A stretch of DNA of 64,000 nucleotides from Viscum album (taxonomy: Eukaryota; Streptophyta; Magnoliopsida; Santalales; Viscaceae), in contig OY728152.1 in NCBI GenBank assembly GCA_963277665.1, positions 1,190,414,357 to 1,190,478,356 of the forward strand, in the 5' to 3' direction. Position 1 is the stretch's first letter; each line of letters starts with the position of its first letter. Both the position numbers and the translations under genes were made by a program. Positions 34,125 through 43,473 of the stretch are shown here, piece by piece. Below the pieces are notes generated by a model that saw only the letters and a program-made list of their open reading frames with translations, did no database searches and was not told where the DNA came from.

Positions 34125-36449
34125 TTTCTCCTCCCAGAAAGTCACCAAGCCCACAGTTAACACAACTCAAGACCATGCCCACATAAAACTGAGAAAAACT
34201 GAAATCCTCATGGTGACCATTCACAACACATGTCACACCTGACCGATTCAAGGATAACCACAAACCAAAATTGGGGGGAGAACACGGGAGGGTTCTCCCC
34301 ACCTTAATAACTCCACTAAAACGAGGCCCTTGAAACCTAGACACACCACCCCCCGGGGGGGCCAACATGGGAACTCCCAAACTGAAGCCATTAAATTTCT
34401 CCACATGGACCAAACAACACCCTAGAGACTTAAACGAAAATCTTTCTATGAGATGACCCAACAACCTGGGGAAGAAAAATTAACTCAACACCTCCCACAC
34501 CGACTGAATAAAATCCTCATCACAACCGGAGACTAGGGAATTCCTTTCCCGAACTCAACCCACTTTCTCAATGCTAATAGAACAAATCCATCACCAATAT
34601 TAAAACCATTACGAGGAAAACTAGAACACTAGGACACTAGGACAGAGGAATACCCTACAAAATCGAAACACACTAGAGGAAAACCCAAAAAGAGGCGCCC
34701 AAACTAAGAAAGGGACCAAAAAACACCGCCCATTAATTTCACACAACCAAAAATTTCCATAATGAATACAACCGAGACCAAAATCAAAATCAGAATGGGT
34801 CTATTTATTCACAGGACCAACACCCTTCAAGGAACCTGAATGATTTAGAAACCACACTAAGAGCAGATAAGGCCACTTGTATTGCGGTAGAAGGAGCTCA
34901 TCACACCACCACAATAAGGATGATCTTACAACGGTGACAAGAATAGAACAAATAATATTTTGATATTTCCATCCCAAAGATGAAAACATGATCCAGGTCG
35001 AGGTTTCACACACCCTCGGCAACTCCTGACTATGCACAAGCTTCACCCCAAGACCTGTGGTTGGGGCCCTGATGGCTGAAGCATCTCCTACCTCACATTT
35101 AGGCATCTACATCCTCCGGTCCCTAACTCCTTATTCCTCCCAATGATTCAAACAACTGAAATGGTGGTACACTTTCAAAGGGATGCAACATGATAGGTTA
35201 GAATTCCTGAACTAGCCATACTGGTGGAATGTTAGAGAATGGTCCGACAAATTGGGAGCTGGCACCGATGAAGAATATTCTTCAAAAATAGGTTCCTTTG
35301 GCACACCTCTCTCTCCAGATGGGGAACCCTCACAAGAACTAACTACCCTTTAACCACACCCCAAATCCTAATGACGATGAGGCACCCAACCTCCACTAGT
35401 CCAAAACCAGACCCTCTATTAAATCTGAGAAAAAACAGACTCTAACAAACCTGGGAGTTCCCAACAACTCAAAGACATACTCTGATCCCATCAAACCACT
35501 CCACTAATTTTAACCAACCTCAAACGCCTCGAAGGAAAAGAAACACCCGATAGGAACCAGAAACTGGGCATGACTCACTGGAAACATTAACAACCTTTAT
35601 GGGCAGCATACTATTAACAACACTAAAAACACAACTGAAATCGGCATCAACCCAAAACTCACTCAAAGTAACAGCCCAAGACAAGGTCAACATGCTCATA
35701 ATCTAAACATATACAAACATAAGAAATAATTACTTTTCCAAAAACCACTATTTATTTTAAATTTCAAAACTCACCTATGAAATCTTATGAACCGTCACAT
35801 GTGCGTTCATCTAGTCCCACTTACATCATCCACAGACAAGTGAACCCATGCACTCTCCATACATACCCATGCACATGTTACCCTCTATAAAGAATTTCAA
35901 GGTCCAAACATATCTTTTCCTTATCAAATCCAAACACATACTAAATTTCTAAATCGAAACACTTTCTCTTTAAGAACCCACTTTACCAATTTCAAAACAA
36001 TTTGAAAGAAACCATTTTTCTATTTTCAAACCACTTTCATTTCAAAAATCTATCTTCCTTTTCAACATATAATTACACCCATAAAAACTAAGAAGAAACC
36101 CACCCAACAAAAAACCATCAGAATGAATAACTAGCACCTATGCCTAACCCAACAAAATGGTGATGTGTCATGCCCCAAGTAAGGCATGACACTAAGAGGA
36201 CCTTGAACTGGGAACTTGGACTCCACATGGGTCACCACCCCACGTGAGGCCACAACATAACCCAATTCACCTCCATTGTCATCCCTTAATCCAAAACAAC
36301 CCAAATCAAAAGACTCAAAAATCCTGAACTACCCCTGGTGACTCAAGGATCAGTACGAGCACGAGTTTGTGATGCTCTTCCCACACCTACCTCCCAAGTC
36401 CCGACAGTCCTAATCTCAATCTACCAGACACCCCAAACAACAAGGGCCT
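34125..36449 (-). other. Element E internal region, no pol
   Basis: About 2.3 kb. Minus-strand open frames of 154 codons (34464-34000, which runs across the LTR border) and 101 codons (35106-34801) show no family motif: no zinc knuckle, DTG, FIDD or DD35E. It is probably non-coding and mobilised in trans. Confidence 0.5.
36165..36192. other. Perfect hairpin near the E primer site
   Basis: GTGTCATGCC - CCAAGTAA - GGCATGACAC, 10-bp arms and 8-base loop, in the presumed leader. Its arms resemble LTR terminal sequence (TGTCAT...ATGACA). Confidence 0.7.
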
Positions 36450-36461
36450 CCTTTGATACCA
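36450..36461 (-). other. Primer binding site of element E
   Basis: Minus strand TGGTATCAAAGG, close to the complement of the tRNA-Met 3' end (TGGTATCAGAGC), beside the LTR remnant. Confidence 0.72.
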
Positions 36462-36462
36462 T

Positions 36463-36566
36463 TTTTTCATGAACCATCTCGGGTCAACCCTGAACCGATC
36501 ACTTAGTCCATGTCGCGGGCCAGCTCGGGTGACCGGTTTAGGGTCATCCTAGGTTGGTTCATGACA
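36463..36566 (-). repeat. Element E 5' LTR remnant, palindromic
   Basis: On the minus strand it reads TGTCATGAACC... to ...GGTTCATGA. Its inner half matches the LTR 3' end; its outer half is an inverted copy of that same end. The whole is an imperfect palindrome of about 100 bp in place of a full 4-kb LTR. Confidence 0.65.
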
Positions 36567-36850
36567 ATATATCCCTATGTTCCTATTTTGATTCATGAAT
36601 ACTCATCTCATTTTATATCGGTCCATGAGTATAAATATAAAGAGTCAATAACATCATAAAACAATAACATCACACAATATGTGAATCACCCAAGGTGAAA
36701 TAAATTCAAATATAACAAGCAGATAGTATAAACAGAAATACCATCTCTGGGCACTCATATTTTCCCCCATGCATGGGTCAGCTACTCCCTTACAAAATCT
36801 TATTACCAAGTCCTAACACATCGTAGACTCCTTTCTAACTTTCCCCAAAT
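36567..36850 (-). other. Element B leader, part 2
   Basis: Lies between insertions E and D. AT-rich, no motif. It ends with CAAAT, the target duplicated by D. Confidence 0.6.
36846..36850. repeat. Target duplication of element D (left)
   Basis: CAAAT, identical to 48819-48823. Confidence 0.9.
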
Positions 36851-37470
36851 TGTAAAGACCCGTAAATTTCAAGGAAATTTTTTTCTTAATTTTCTTTGGA
36901 ATTTTAAAAGAATGCAGTTTCTGATGGCACCTGATTCCGAGGCCCAGTGTGCCCGGAATCATTTTCCGAAGTTTGGCTCGGGTACATTTAGTGAACGAAC
37001 GAGCGGGTTTTTCTAACTTTTGAACCGGTGCTCGGAATCGAATTCTGAGGGCACCGATGTAATTGCAGCGCCGGTATTTTCTTAGAAACGCCTCTTCCGG
37101 AGTTGCGTTTGCTCGGGTATGGTTTTTAAATTTTTTGGGTTAAGTTAAGAAATAAAATAAATTGTACGATAACTTTATTTTTATTTCACTTAAAGCCACT
37201 TGAAAGTCACTTAAAGCTGCTTAAGATGAGTTGAAGCGGATAGGGTGCAAATCAAAAAATCCTACCCTCTTGGTAGGATATTTGTGAGGTGGGGCCTGCA
37301 CGAGCCCCACCGTTTCTTTTCCACTAAGTAACGCACCCGCGAAAACCCCTATTAAACAAAAGTCAACTGACGCGTTTTCTAAATTCTTAACGCCCCTATT
37401 AATTGGGCGGTTTATTCGTTGAAATTAATTCTATGAATTAATGGGTCGTTACTTAGTTTGTTTTTCTCTT

Positions 37471-37500
37471 TGTTGGCATGTTAATAAAATAAGGCCAACA
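37471..37500. other. Hairpin around an AT-rich loop in D LTR
   Basis: TGTTGGC and GCCAACA, perfect 7-bp arms enclosing ATGTTAATAAAATAAG. Conserved in the 3' LTR near 45981-46010. The TAATAAAA loop could be a TATA-like element; that is a guess. Confidence 0.5.
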
Positions 37501-37620
37501 CACCTTCTTATCTGGATGTTGTGTTAAACCTTTGGAGAATCTCTAAAGATATTCATCCTCCTTCGCAAAGAACGCGAAGAACGCCGGCCTCCGACGAAAA
37601 GGGAAACGAAGAACACCGAG

Positions 37621-37925
37621 CCCTCGGAGATCGACGACGTGACGCCGAGTACCGCGACGCCAACGCTTCTTCCGCGACGATCCATCCCCGCGACAATCTT
37701 CGATCGGCATCTTGAGGTAGGGGATTGCGGTCCTTTTATTTCTTTGTGGGTTATAGCATCAACATGGATTTAATTGTTATAATTAAATCTGTATGTTCTT
37801 GACCCTCGGAGATCGTCGACGCGACGCCGTATTCCGCGACGACGCGACGCTCTTCCGCGACGCGACGATCATCCTCTACCGCGACGGTCATTTCCGCGAC
37901 GAACTCGCGTTCGACGGCGACAAAG
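37621..37925 (+). other. Duplicated module with splice-donor-like ends in D LTR
   Basis: Two related segments, about 37621-37716 and 37803-37925, each begin with CCTCGGAGATCG and run through GACGCCG...CGCGACG repeats to an AG/GTAGGG junction (GT at 37717 and 37926). Both are kept in the 3' LTR (46147-46240, 46327-46449). The repeat plus matching donor-like ends suggests duplicated untranslated exons or a duplicated leader. Confidence 0.4.
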
Positions 37926-38517
37926 GTAGGGGTCATTTTGAAAATGATTTTACCTATGCTTGTTTTCCTCCGAGGCAAGAACGCGGACGAACCAATTAAC
38001 AAGTTGGTCCGCGGATCATTATTGCGGGACGTGGTTTATCAATTGTTGGGATTAATGGTGTTGTTTCAAACCGCTAACGCGGTGGGTGCGGACCAACGAA
38101 CAAGTCCGAACCCACCGCCCTTTTGTTCTTGGTGTGCGGAACAGAGGACGATGAAAAAACGGGCTGCAGAGACGATTTGTTGATTCCGCAGTGAAGAACG
38201 GGTCCCGAGATGAGCCACGATGCAGACGGAAATGGAATCGGACCACCGGAGCAACTCCGGTGGCCCGCGGACTCCACCGGCGGCGCGGGTCGCCGGTGCC
38301 CCGGCGCGCCGCCGCGGCGGCGGCGGTCGACAGACCCGCGACCGCACGGGTCCAGCGAGACATGGGACGCGGCCCTGCCGCGTCCGCTGACCAAGGGCGG
38401 CCCCACGTGGGGCCGCGGTGTTCACACGCGGGGGCCGCACGCCCCCCGCGCCGCTCGGCCGTAACCGGCCGAGCCGACGCCGGCGGCCGGGCCGCGCCAC
38501 TCTGTCCGGGCCTGGCC

Positions 38518-38735
38518 GAGTCGGGTCGGGCCGGGCCGAGCCGAGTCGGGTCAGTCCGGGCCGAGCCGAGTCGGGTCGGGTCGGGCCGAGCCGAGTCGGG
38601 TCGGGTCGGGCCGGGCCGCGCCGAGTCGGGTCAGGCCGAGCCGAGTCGGGTCGGGCCGGGCCGGGCCGCGCCGGGTCGGACCGGGCCGAGCCGGGCCGGA
38701 CCCGGACCCGGGGGGGTTGGGTCGGGTCGGTTCGG
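38518..38735 (+). repeat. GC-rich (GTCGG/GCCGA) tandem block, 5' LTR only
   Basis: About 220 bp of GAGTCGGGTCGGGCCG-type units. The 3' LTR has only a short GGCCGGGCCGGGTCGG at the same place (about 47025-47042), so the block expanded in one LTR or collapsed in the other. Confidence 0.85.
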
Positions 38736-39362
38736 GCCCAGACCCCCCGTTTCCGGACCTTTCGGTCTTTTGCTCATAACATGAGCTACGGGCCTCCAAA
38801 CGACGCTCCGTCAGAGGCGATGCGATCCTTGGATCGAGACGGTCGTTTCAGTATATCACACTCAAGGTTTTGGAATACTTCGGGTTCGTCCGGGTTGGTT
38901 CGTACACGAAACCAACCGGGGCTTCGGAGCGGAAACGCTCATATCTTGAGCTTCGGACGTCCGATTGACGTGCCGTCGACTTTGTTGAATTCCTCTAGGT
39001 GAGAAGGATATTTTGGATTACTTAGCCCAAGGTTTGGACGCAGGTGGAGTACAGTCGGGTTGGTTTTTCCTTAAAAACCAACCGGGCCCCTGGAACGAAA
39101 AAGGCAATAACTCTCAGACCGGGCGTCCGATTGACGCGTCGTCTGCGACGTCGAGTTCCTGTTGACGATACGGAACTTTTGGATACATCAACTCTGGACT
39201 ATGTGTCATTTGATGTATCAACCTCTCGGCTCGTGGAGCGGACCCTCCCAAACGAGCTTGCTGTGTGCGGGAACCCTAGAGCTGGTTGCGACTGCTAATG
39301 TGACGACGACGACTGTGCAGAGATCCTCAGTGGATTCGACGACGACGACTACAACACTCAGC

Positions 39363-39700
39363 GATCCTTTGTGGGTCAGTGCTACCGATCATGTGTGGGT
39401 CCGATCCTGTGTGGGTCAGCGCTCAGCGGTCCTGTGTGGGCCAGCGCCTACAGATCCTATGTGGGTCCGATCCTGTGTGGGTCTTTGCGGGGGTTAGTTA
39501 CCTATCGATCCTGTGTGGGTCCGATCTTGTGTGGGTCATTGCGGGGGTTAGTTACCTATCGATCCTGTGTGGGTCCGATCCTGTGTGGGTCCGATCATGT
39601 GTGGGTCATTGCGGGGGTTAGTTACCTATCGATCCTTTGTGGGTCAGATCCTTTGTGCGTCATTGCGGGGGTTAGTACCTATCGATCCTTTGTGGGTCCG
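39363..39700 (+). repeat. GATCCTGTGTGGGTC tandem block (5' LTR)
   Basis: 16-bp units (GATCCTGTGTGGGTCC) nested in units of about 55-60 bp that add TTGCGGGGGTTAGTTACC. The 3' LTR copy is at 47674-47994, one small unit shorter. Confidence 0.88.
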
Positions 39701-40526
39701 ACGGCTTAGATGAATCAGTGGCAATACCTGGTCATCTTTATCATCATATGAAGAAGTATACCTGTGTGAGGTGAATCCCTTTTTCTTTCCTTTGTGGATT
39801 GTGTTGTGCTATCCTGTGTGGATTTACGTTTTGCTTTCCTGTGTGGACTGGGTTGTACTTGGGCTCGGATGTTGGAGCCGAACGAGAATTGATGACTTAG
39901 GTATATGTATGGGCATATACCTAAGCAGTGTCGGATGTTACTTCATGATTGCATCTTTCCTTTGTGGATTTTCCTTTGTGGATTCTGGGAGACCTTCGGG
40001 GGTCTCGGGGTCTCTACTGAGTAGCTTATACTCACCCCTGCACGGGATATGCCCGCACTATGTTGTGTTGGTTGCAGACGACGGACAGCGCTGATCGTGG
40101 TTGAGGCTTGCAGAGCAGGACGGTACCTGGAGGTGGACCACTGGGCGGAACGTACTCGGAGCGGATGGCTGGACCCGAGGAGCAGTGGAGGATATCTGTA
40201 CCCACCCTTCAGGTGGGATTTCCAGTGGGCATCTCGACGTTGTGGCTTTACTTTTCAGTTGTTGTTTTTCCCTTCTAGTTGTATTTTACTTTCAGTTTGG
40301 GTTTGTATTCTGGCCCACTTACTTTTCCGCACTTACTATTGTACCAGTTTTTACTTAGTGTTTACTTCTACCTACTTACTCTATGGTGTTTGTTGTTTAC
40401 TTTACAAAGGCAATGTCTTCCCTTTTTCCGGGATTTACGCCTTGGTGCTAGTCGCCTGCCCCTGGCCTATGGAAGGCGAGCTTGGGGTAGTCACGGCACG
40501 GGCCCCGAGGACGGGTCGTGACAAAT

Positions 40527-40538
40527 TGGTATCAGAGG
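40527..40538 (+). other. Primer binding site of element D
   Basis: TGGTATCAGAGG, three bases after the 5' LTR; it complements the tRNA-Met 3' end except at the last base. Confidence 0.92.
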
Positions 40539-40798
40539 AGTTCGGTTCTACCGCGGACTCTAATCTTTTTCTATGTGAAGCAATAGTGTTTAGCATATTG
40601 GGTGTGGTTATCAGTCCAGGGAGTCCAGTGTTGGTGCAGCGGCCGACGTATCCATACACCAGGACCCTGACTTCTGACTTCCGACTTAATACATGAAAAC
40701 ATTGATTGTGTGTGTGTTTCTAGTTTTCTTTGTGATTACTTTGTGTCAGCTCACCAGGTATACTGTTCTGACCGTGGCGCACCTGTTTCCTTTTCAGG

Positions 40799-41953
40799 AT
40801 GGCCCCACGATGGCAGCCAGCTAGGGTTCCGAGATTTGTACGTGACAACAGCCCGCCGAGCGACGAGGCCTCGGTGCAGGTCCCTTTGACAGCTGAGGCA
40901 CCGGCGGTACCTCTACCCGCCGAGCCACCGATGCTTCCAGCCCCAGCCGCTGACGATGCACGTCGCCTCAGTGCACTGCATGAGTTCCAGCGCCAGTGAC
41001 CACCCAGGTTCCGTGGGGAGACGGACCCCCAAGCAGCTGAGGACTGGCTGGAGGCAGTGGTGCAAGTTTTCCGGTTAGTGAGGACGCCAGCAGACCTCAT
41101 GGTGATCCTCACAGCGAGCCTACTGCAGGAAGCAGCGGGACGATGGTGGATCTTGATGCTCCAGGTGCACGATGAGGCATCTCTTCTCTAGACGGACTTT
41201 GAGAGCCTCTTCTGCTCAGAGTTCGTCCCGGCCACCCTCCGTGCGGTGCGCATCCAGGAGCTTCTTCAGCTGCGGCAGGGCAGCTTGACGGTCGCCCAGT
41301 ACTCGGCGAGATTTACCGATCTCTAGCACTACTCTACAGACATGGTACGGGACCCATTCTTCCGGGCCCAGACCTTTGAGTAGGGGTTGAGACATGAGAT
41401 CAGGGCATCACTGATCTCCCTCAGCATCCCGACTTAGGCAGGAGTACTGGAGCGAGACCTTTTGATCAAGAGTTTTCTTGCTGAGACTTCTCCAGCGGCG
41501 AGACCTACCGCGGGGCGGCACGTAGTAGATTCTTCCGCCGTAGGCAGTCGACGGATTACTCAGGGGTCCAGGCAGACCAGACCCTCACGTAGACAGCCTC
41601 AGGACACTGGCTCAGCAGTGCGGGGCACACAGCGCGGAGCCAGTCTTTCGAGAGGCAGGCAGTGCTACACATGCGGTGGGCAGGGTCACATAGCCCGTGA
41701 CTGCCTAACCCACCGTGTCGAGGAGCAGCAGACGGCTGAGGGGCCACCCAGGCAGAGGCAGAGGGTCGACTGTGGTGGTCCGCAGGGAGGAGGCGGATGA
41801 GGCAGAGGAGCTGGCCGAGCAGCAGGTGGTGGGAGACGCTTTGAGGCTCTACCACCACCACCACCAGGAGGTCCACCCTGACCACAGGGAGCTGGCGGGC
41901 AGAGACAGGCACAGCTCCAGGCAGCGGAGGCCTACGACCACGGCGCGCCCGAG
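40799..41953 (+). pseudogene. Element D gag
   Basis: Start ATG 40799 follows an untranslated leader. N-terminal Pro/Ala-rich stretch, then PPRFRGETDPQAAEDWLEAV and EFVPATLRAVRIQELLQL, the gypsy gag domain, then a zinc knuckle CYTCGGQGHIARDC (near 41661) with all four ligands, and a Gly/Arg/Pro-rich tail. A single frame carries seven stops (40997, 41189, 41324, 41381, 41435, 41798, 41879). Gag would form the particle and bind RNA; no full protein can be made. Confidence 0.88.
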
Positions 41954-42411
41954 ATGATTCGAGGTACGATCTGTGTCTATTCCACCCTTGCTGTAGTTCT
42001 TATAGACACAGGAGCGAGTCACTCTTTCATAGCCGCTGCCATTGTTCGGAGCTCGGAGATTCTGACAGAGCCGTTGGCTCGATCCTTACGGCTAGAGACT
42101 CCTACGGGAGCAGACTCGACGATTACGCACTAGTGTCGGTAGTGTGAGCTTACTCTAGGGGGCGAGAGCTATGGCTGGGATCTTCTTGTAGCGGCGTTAA
42201 GGCCTTACGACGTCATCTTGGGCATGCATTGGTTATCTACAGTCCATGCACAGATTGACTGTATTAGGCGCAAGGTGCGATGTGTACGCACCGACGGGAG
42301 CAGGTTCACCTTCACCGGTGATAAGGGAGCTTTCACATCACAGGATAGACTCTCGCAGAGGAGAGGACAGCCCATCACTCATCAGTTGGCTAGCCTCATC
42401 CTAGGAGCAGT
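41954..42411 (+). pseudogene. Element D aspartic protease
   Basis: Same frame as gag. VVLIDTGASHSFIAAAIV carries the intact D-T-G active site (Asp codon 42005-42007). RPYDVILGMHWLSTVHAQID corresponds to the second conserved strand (His where Asp is usual). Two stops near 42131 and 42140 separate the two halves. Confidence 0.85.
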
Positions 42412-43110
42412 TGATGTGTGGAGTCCTAGTTTTCCTGCAGTGGTGGATCAGTACGCAGACGTCTTTCCCGACGACATTCCAGGACTACCTCCTCGCAGAG
42501 AGGTAGACTTTCATATTGACCTGTACCCCGGGACAGCCCCGATATCGACTCCAACATATTGGATGGCCCCCGCTGAGCTTCGAGAGCTACGGGTACAGTT
42601 GGAGGACTTGCAGGGAAAGGGATTCATCTGACCCAGTGTTTCACCCTGGGCTTCACCGATATTGTTCGCCAAGAAGGCGAATGGGAGCTTGCGACTTGTG
42701 TCGACTATCGTCGCCTGAACCAGGTGACAGTGAGAAACAAGTATCCGCTACCGAGGATTGATGACCTCTTTGATCAGCTCAAAGGAGCACAATGGTTCTC
42801 GAAGATAGACCTCAGTTCAGGCTATCATCAGCTCAGAGTTCGGGATGAGGACATGCAGAAGATGGCCTTCAGATGTCGGTATGGCCACTATGAGTTCTTG
42901 GTTATGCCATTCGGCGTAACCAATGCTCTAGCAGTGTTCATGGGCCTCATGAACAGGATCTTTAAGCCATACCTCGATCGATTTGTCGTAGTCTTCATCG
43001 ATGACATTTTGATATACTCGACGACTGAGGAGGAGCACGCCTACCACTTGCGGGTTGTATTAGACACACTCCGAGAGCACCAGCTTTATGGAAAGCTCTC
43101 GAAGTGTTAG
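42412..43110 (+). pseudogene. Element D reverse transcriptase
   Basis: Upstream linker and fingers start are in the gag frame (VVDQYADVFPDDIPGLPP...), with a TGA at 42629. A one-base loss near 42697 then moves the protein into the next frame: [45 protein letters not shown] and [12 protein letters not shown] (FIDD at 42994-43005), so all palm motifs are intact. TAG at 43108 ends this stretch. One frameshift and two stops block synthesis. Confidence 0.9.
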
Positions 43111-43473
43111 TTCTGGATACGTGAGGTCCACTTCTTGGGACACGTCATCTCTGAGGTGGGAGTTGCAGTGGATCCTGCGAAGATCGAGGCAGTGCTAGCT
43201 TGGGAGCCACCTAGGAGCGTGACGGAGTTGCGGAGTTTCTTGGGACTAGCCAGATACTATTGGAGATTTGTGCCAGGTTTCTCCAGAGTTGCGGCACCAC
43301 TCTCAGATTTGACGAAGAAGGGGAAACCCTTTGTGTGGTCAGACAGATGTCAGCGGAGCTTCCAGGAGCTGAGACAGAGATTGACCAGCGCACCTATCTT
43401 GAGGTTGCCTGAGGAGGGAGTAGGGTACGTAGTCTAATGTGATGCATCAAGGACCGGACTCGGATGTGTCCTG
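43111..43473 (+). pseudogene. Element D RT connection and start of RNase H
   Basis: Same frame as RT after the [43 protein letters not shown] and the tether region are well conserved. A TAA at 43435 falls just before the first RNase H motif CDASRTGLGCVLMQ. Confidence 0.88.

Larger units (their letters stand above)
30130..36566 (-). mobile_element. Element E: pol-less LTR element with inverted ends
   Basis: Minus orientation. A 3' LTR (34105-30130), purine tract, about 2.3 kb internal region without any recognisable gag or pol, primer site (36461-36450) and a 104-bp remnant at the 5' side. The left end (TGTCATAAACC...) and the right end (...GGTTCATGACA) are inverted repeats of each other over about 60-75 bp. 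Flanks ACATA and ATATA differ by one base. It resembles a large retrotransposon derivative (LARD) with an abnormal 5' end. Confidence 0.68.
36851..40523 (+). repeat. Element D 5' LTR
   Basis: 3673 bp, TGTAAAGACCC...GGGTCGTGACA. Homologous to 45357-48818 throughout. By eye there are about ten differences in the first 118 bases and fewer further in. The length difference of 211 bp is mostly the GC-rich repeat at 38518-38735. Confidence 0.93.

Noticed and set aside
30130..36566. Element E as a TIR DNA transposon
   Set aside because: Despite inverted ends it has a tRNA-Met primer site, a purine tract and an LTR start TGTCACACCC at 34105, which are LTR-element features. No transposase was seen.
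38191..39002. Two overlapping frames of 194-197 codons, Arg/Gly/Pro/Ser-rich
   Set aside because: They are translations of the GTCGG/GCCGA tandem block and are not kept in the 3' LTR.
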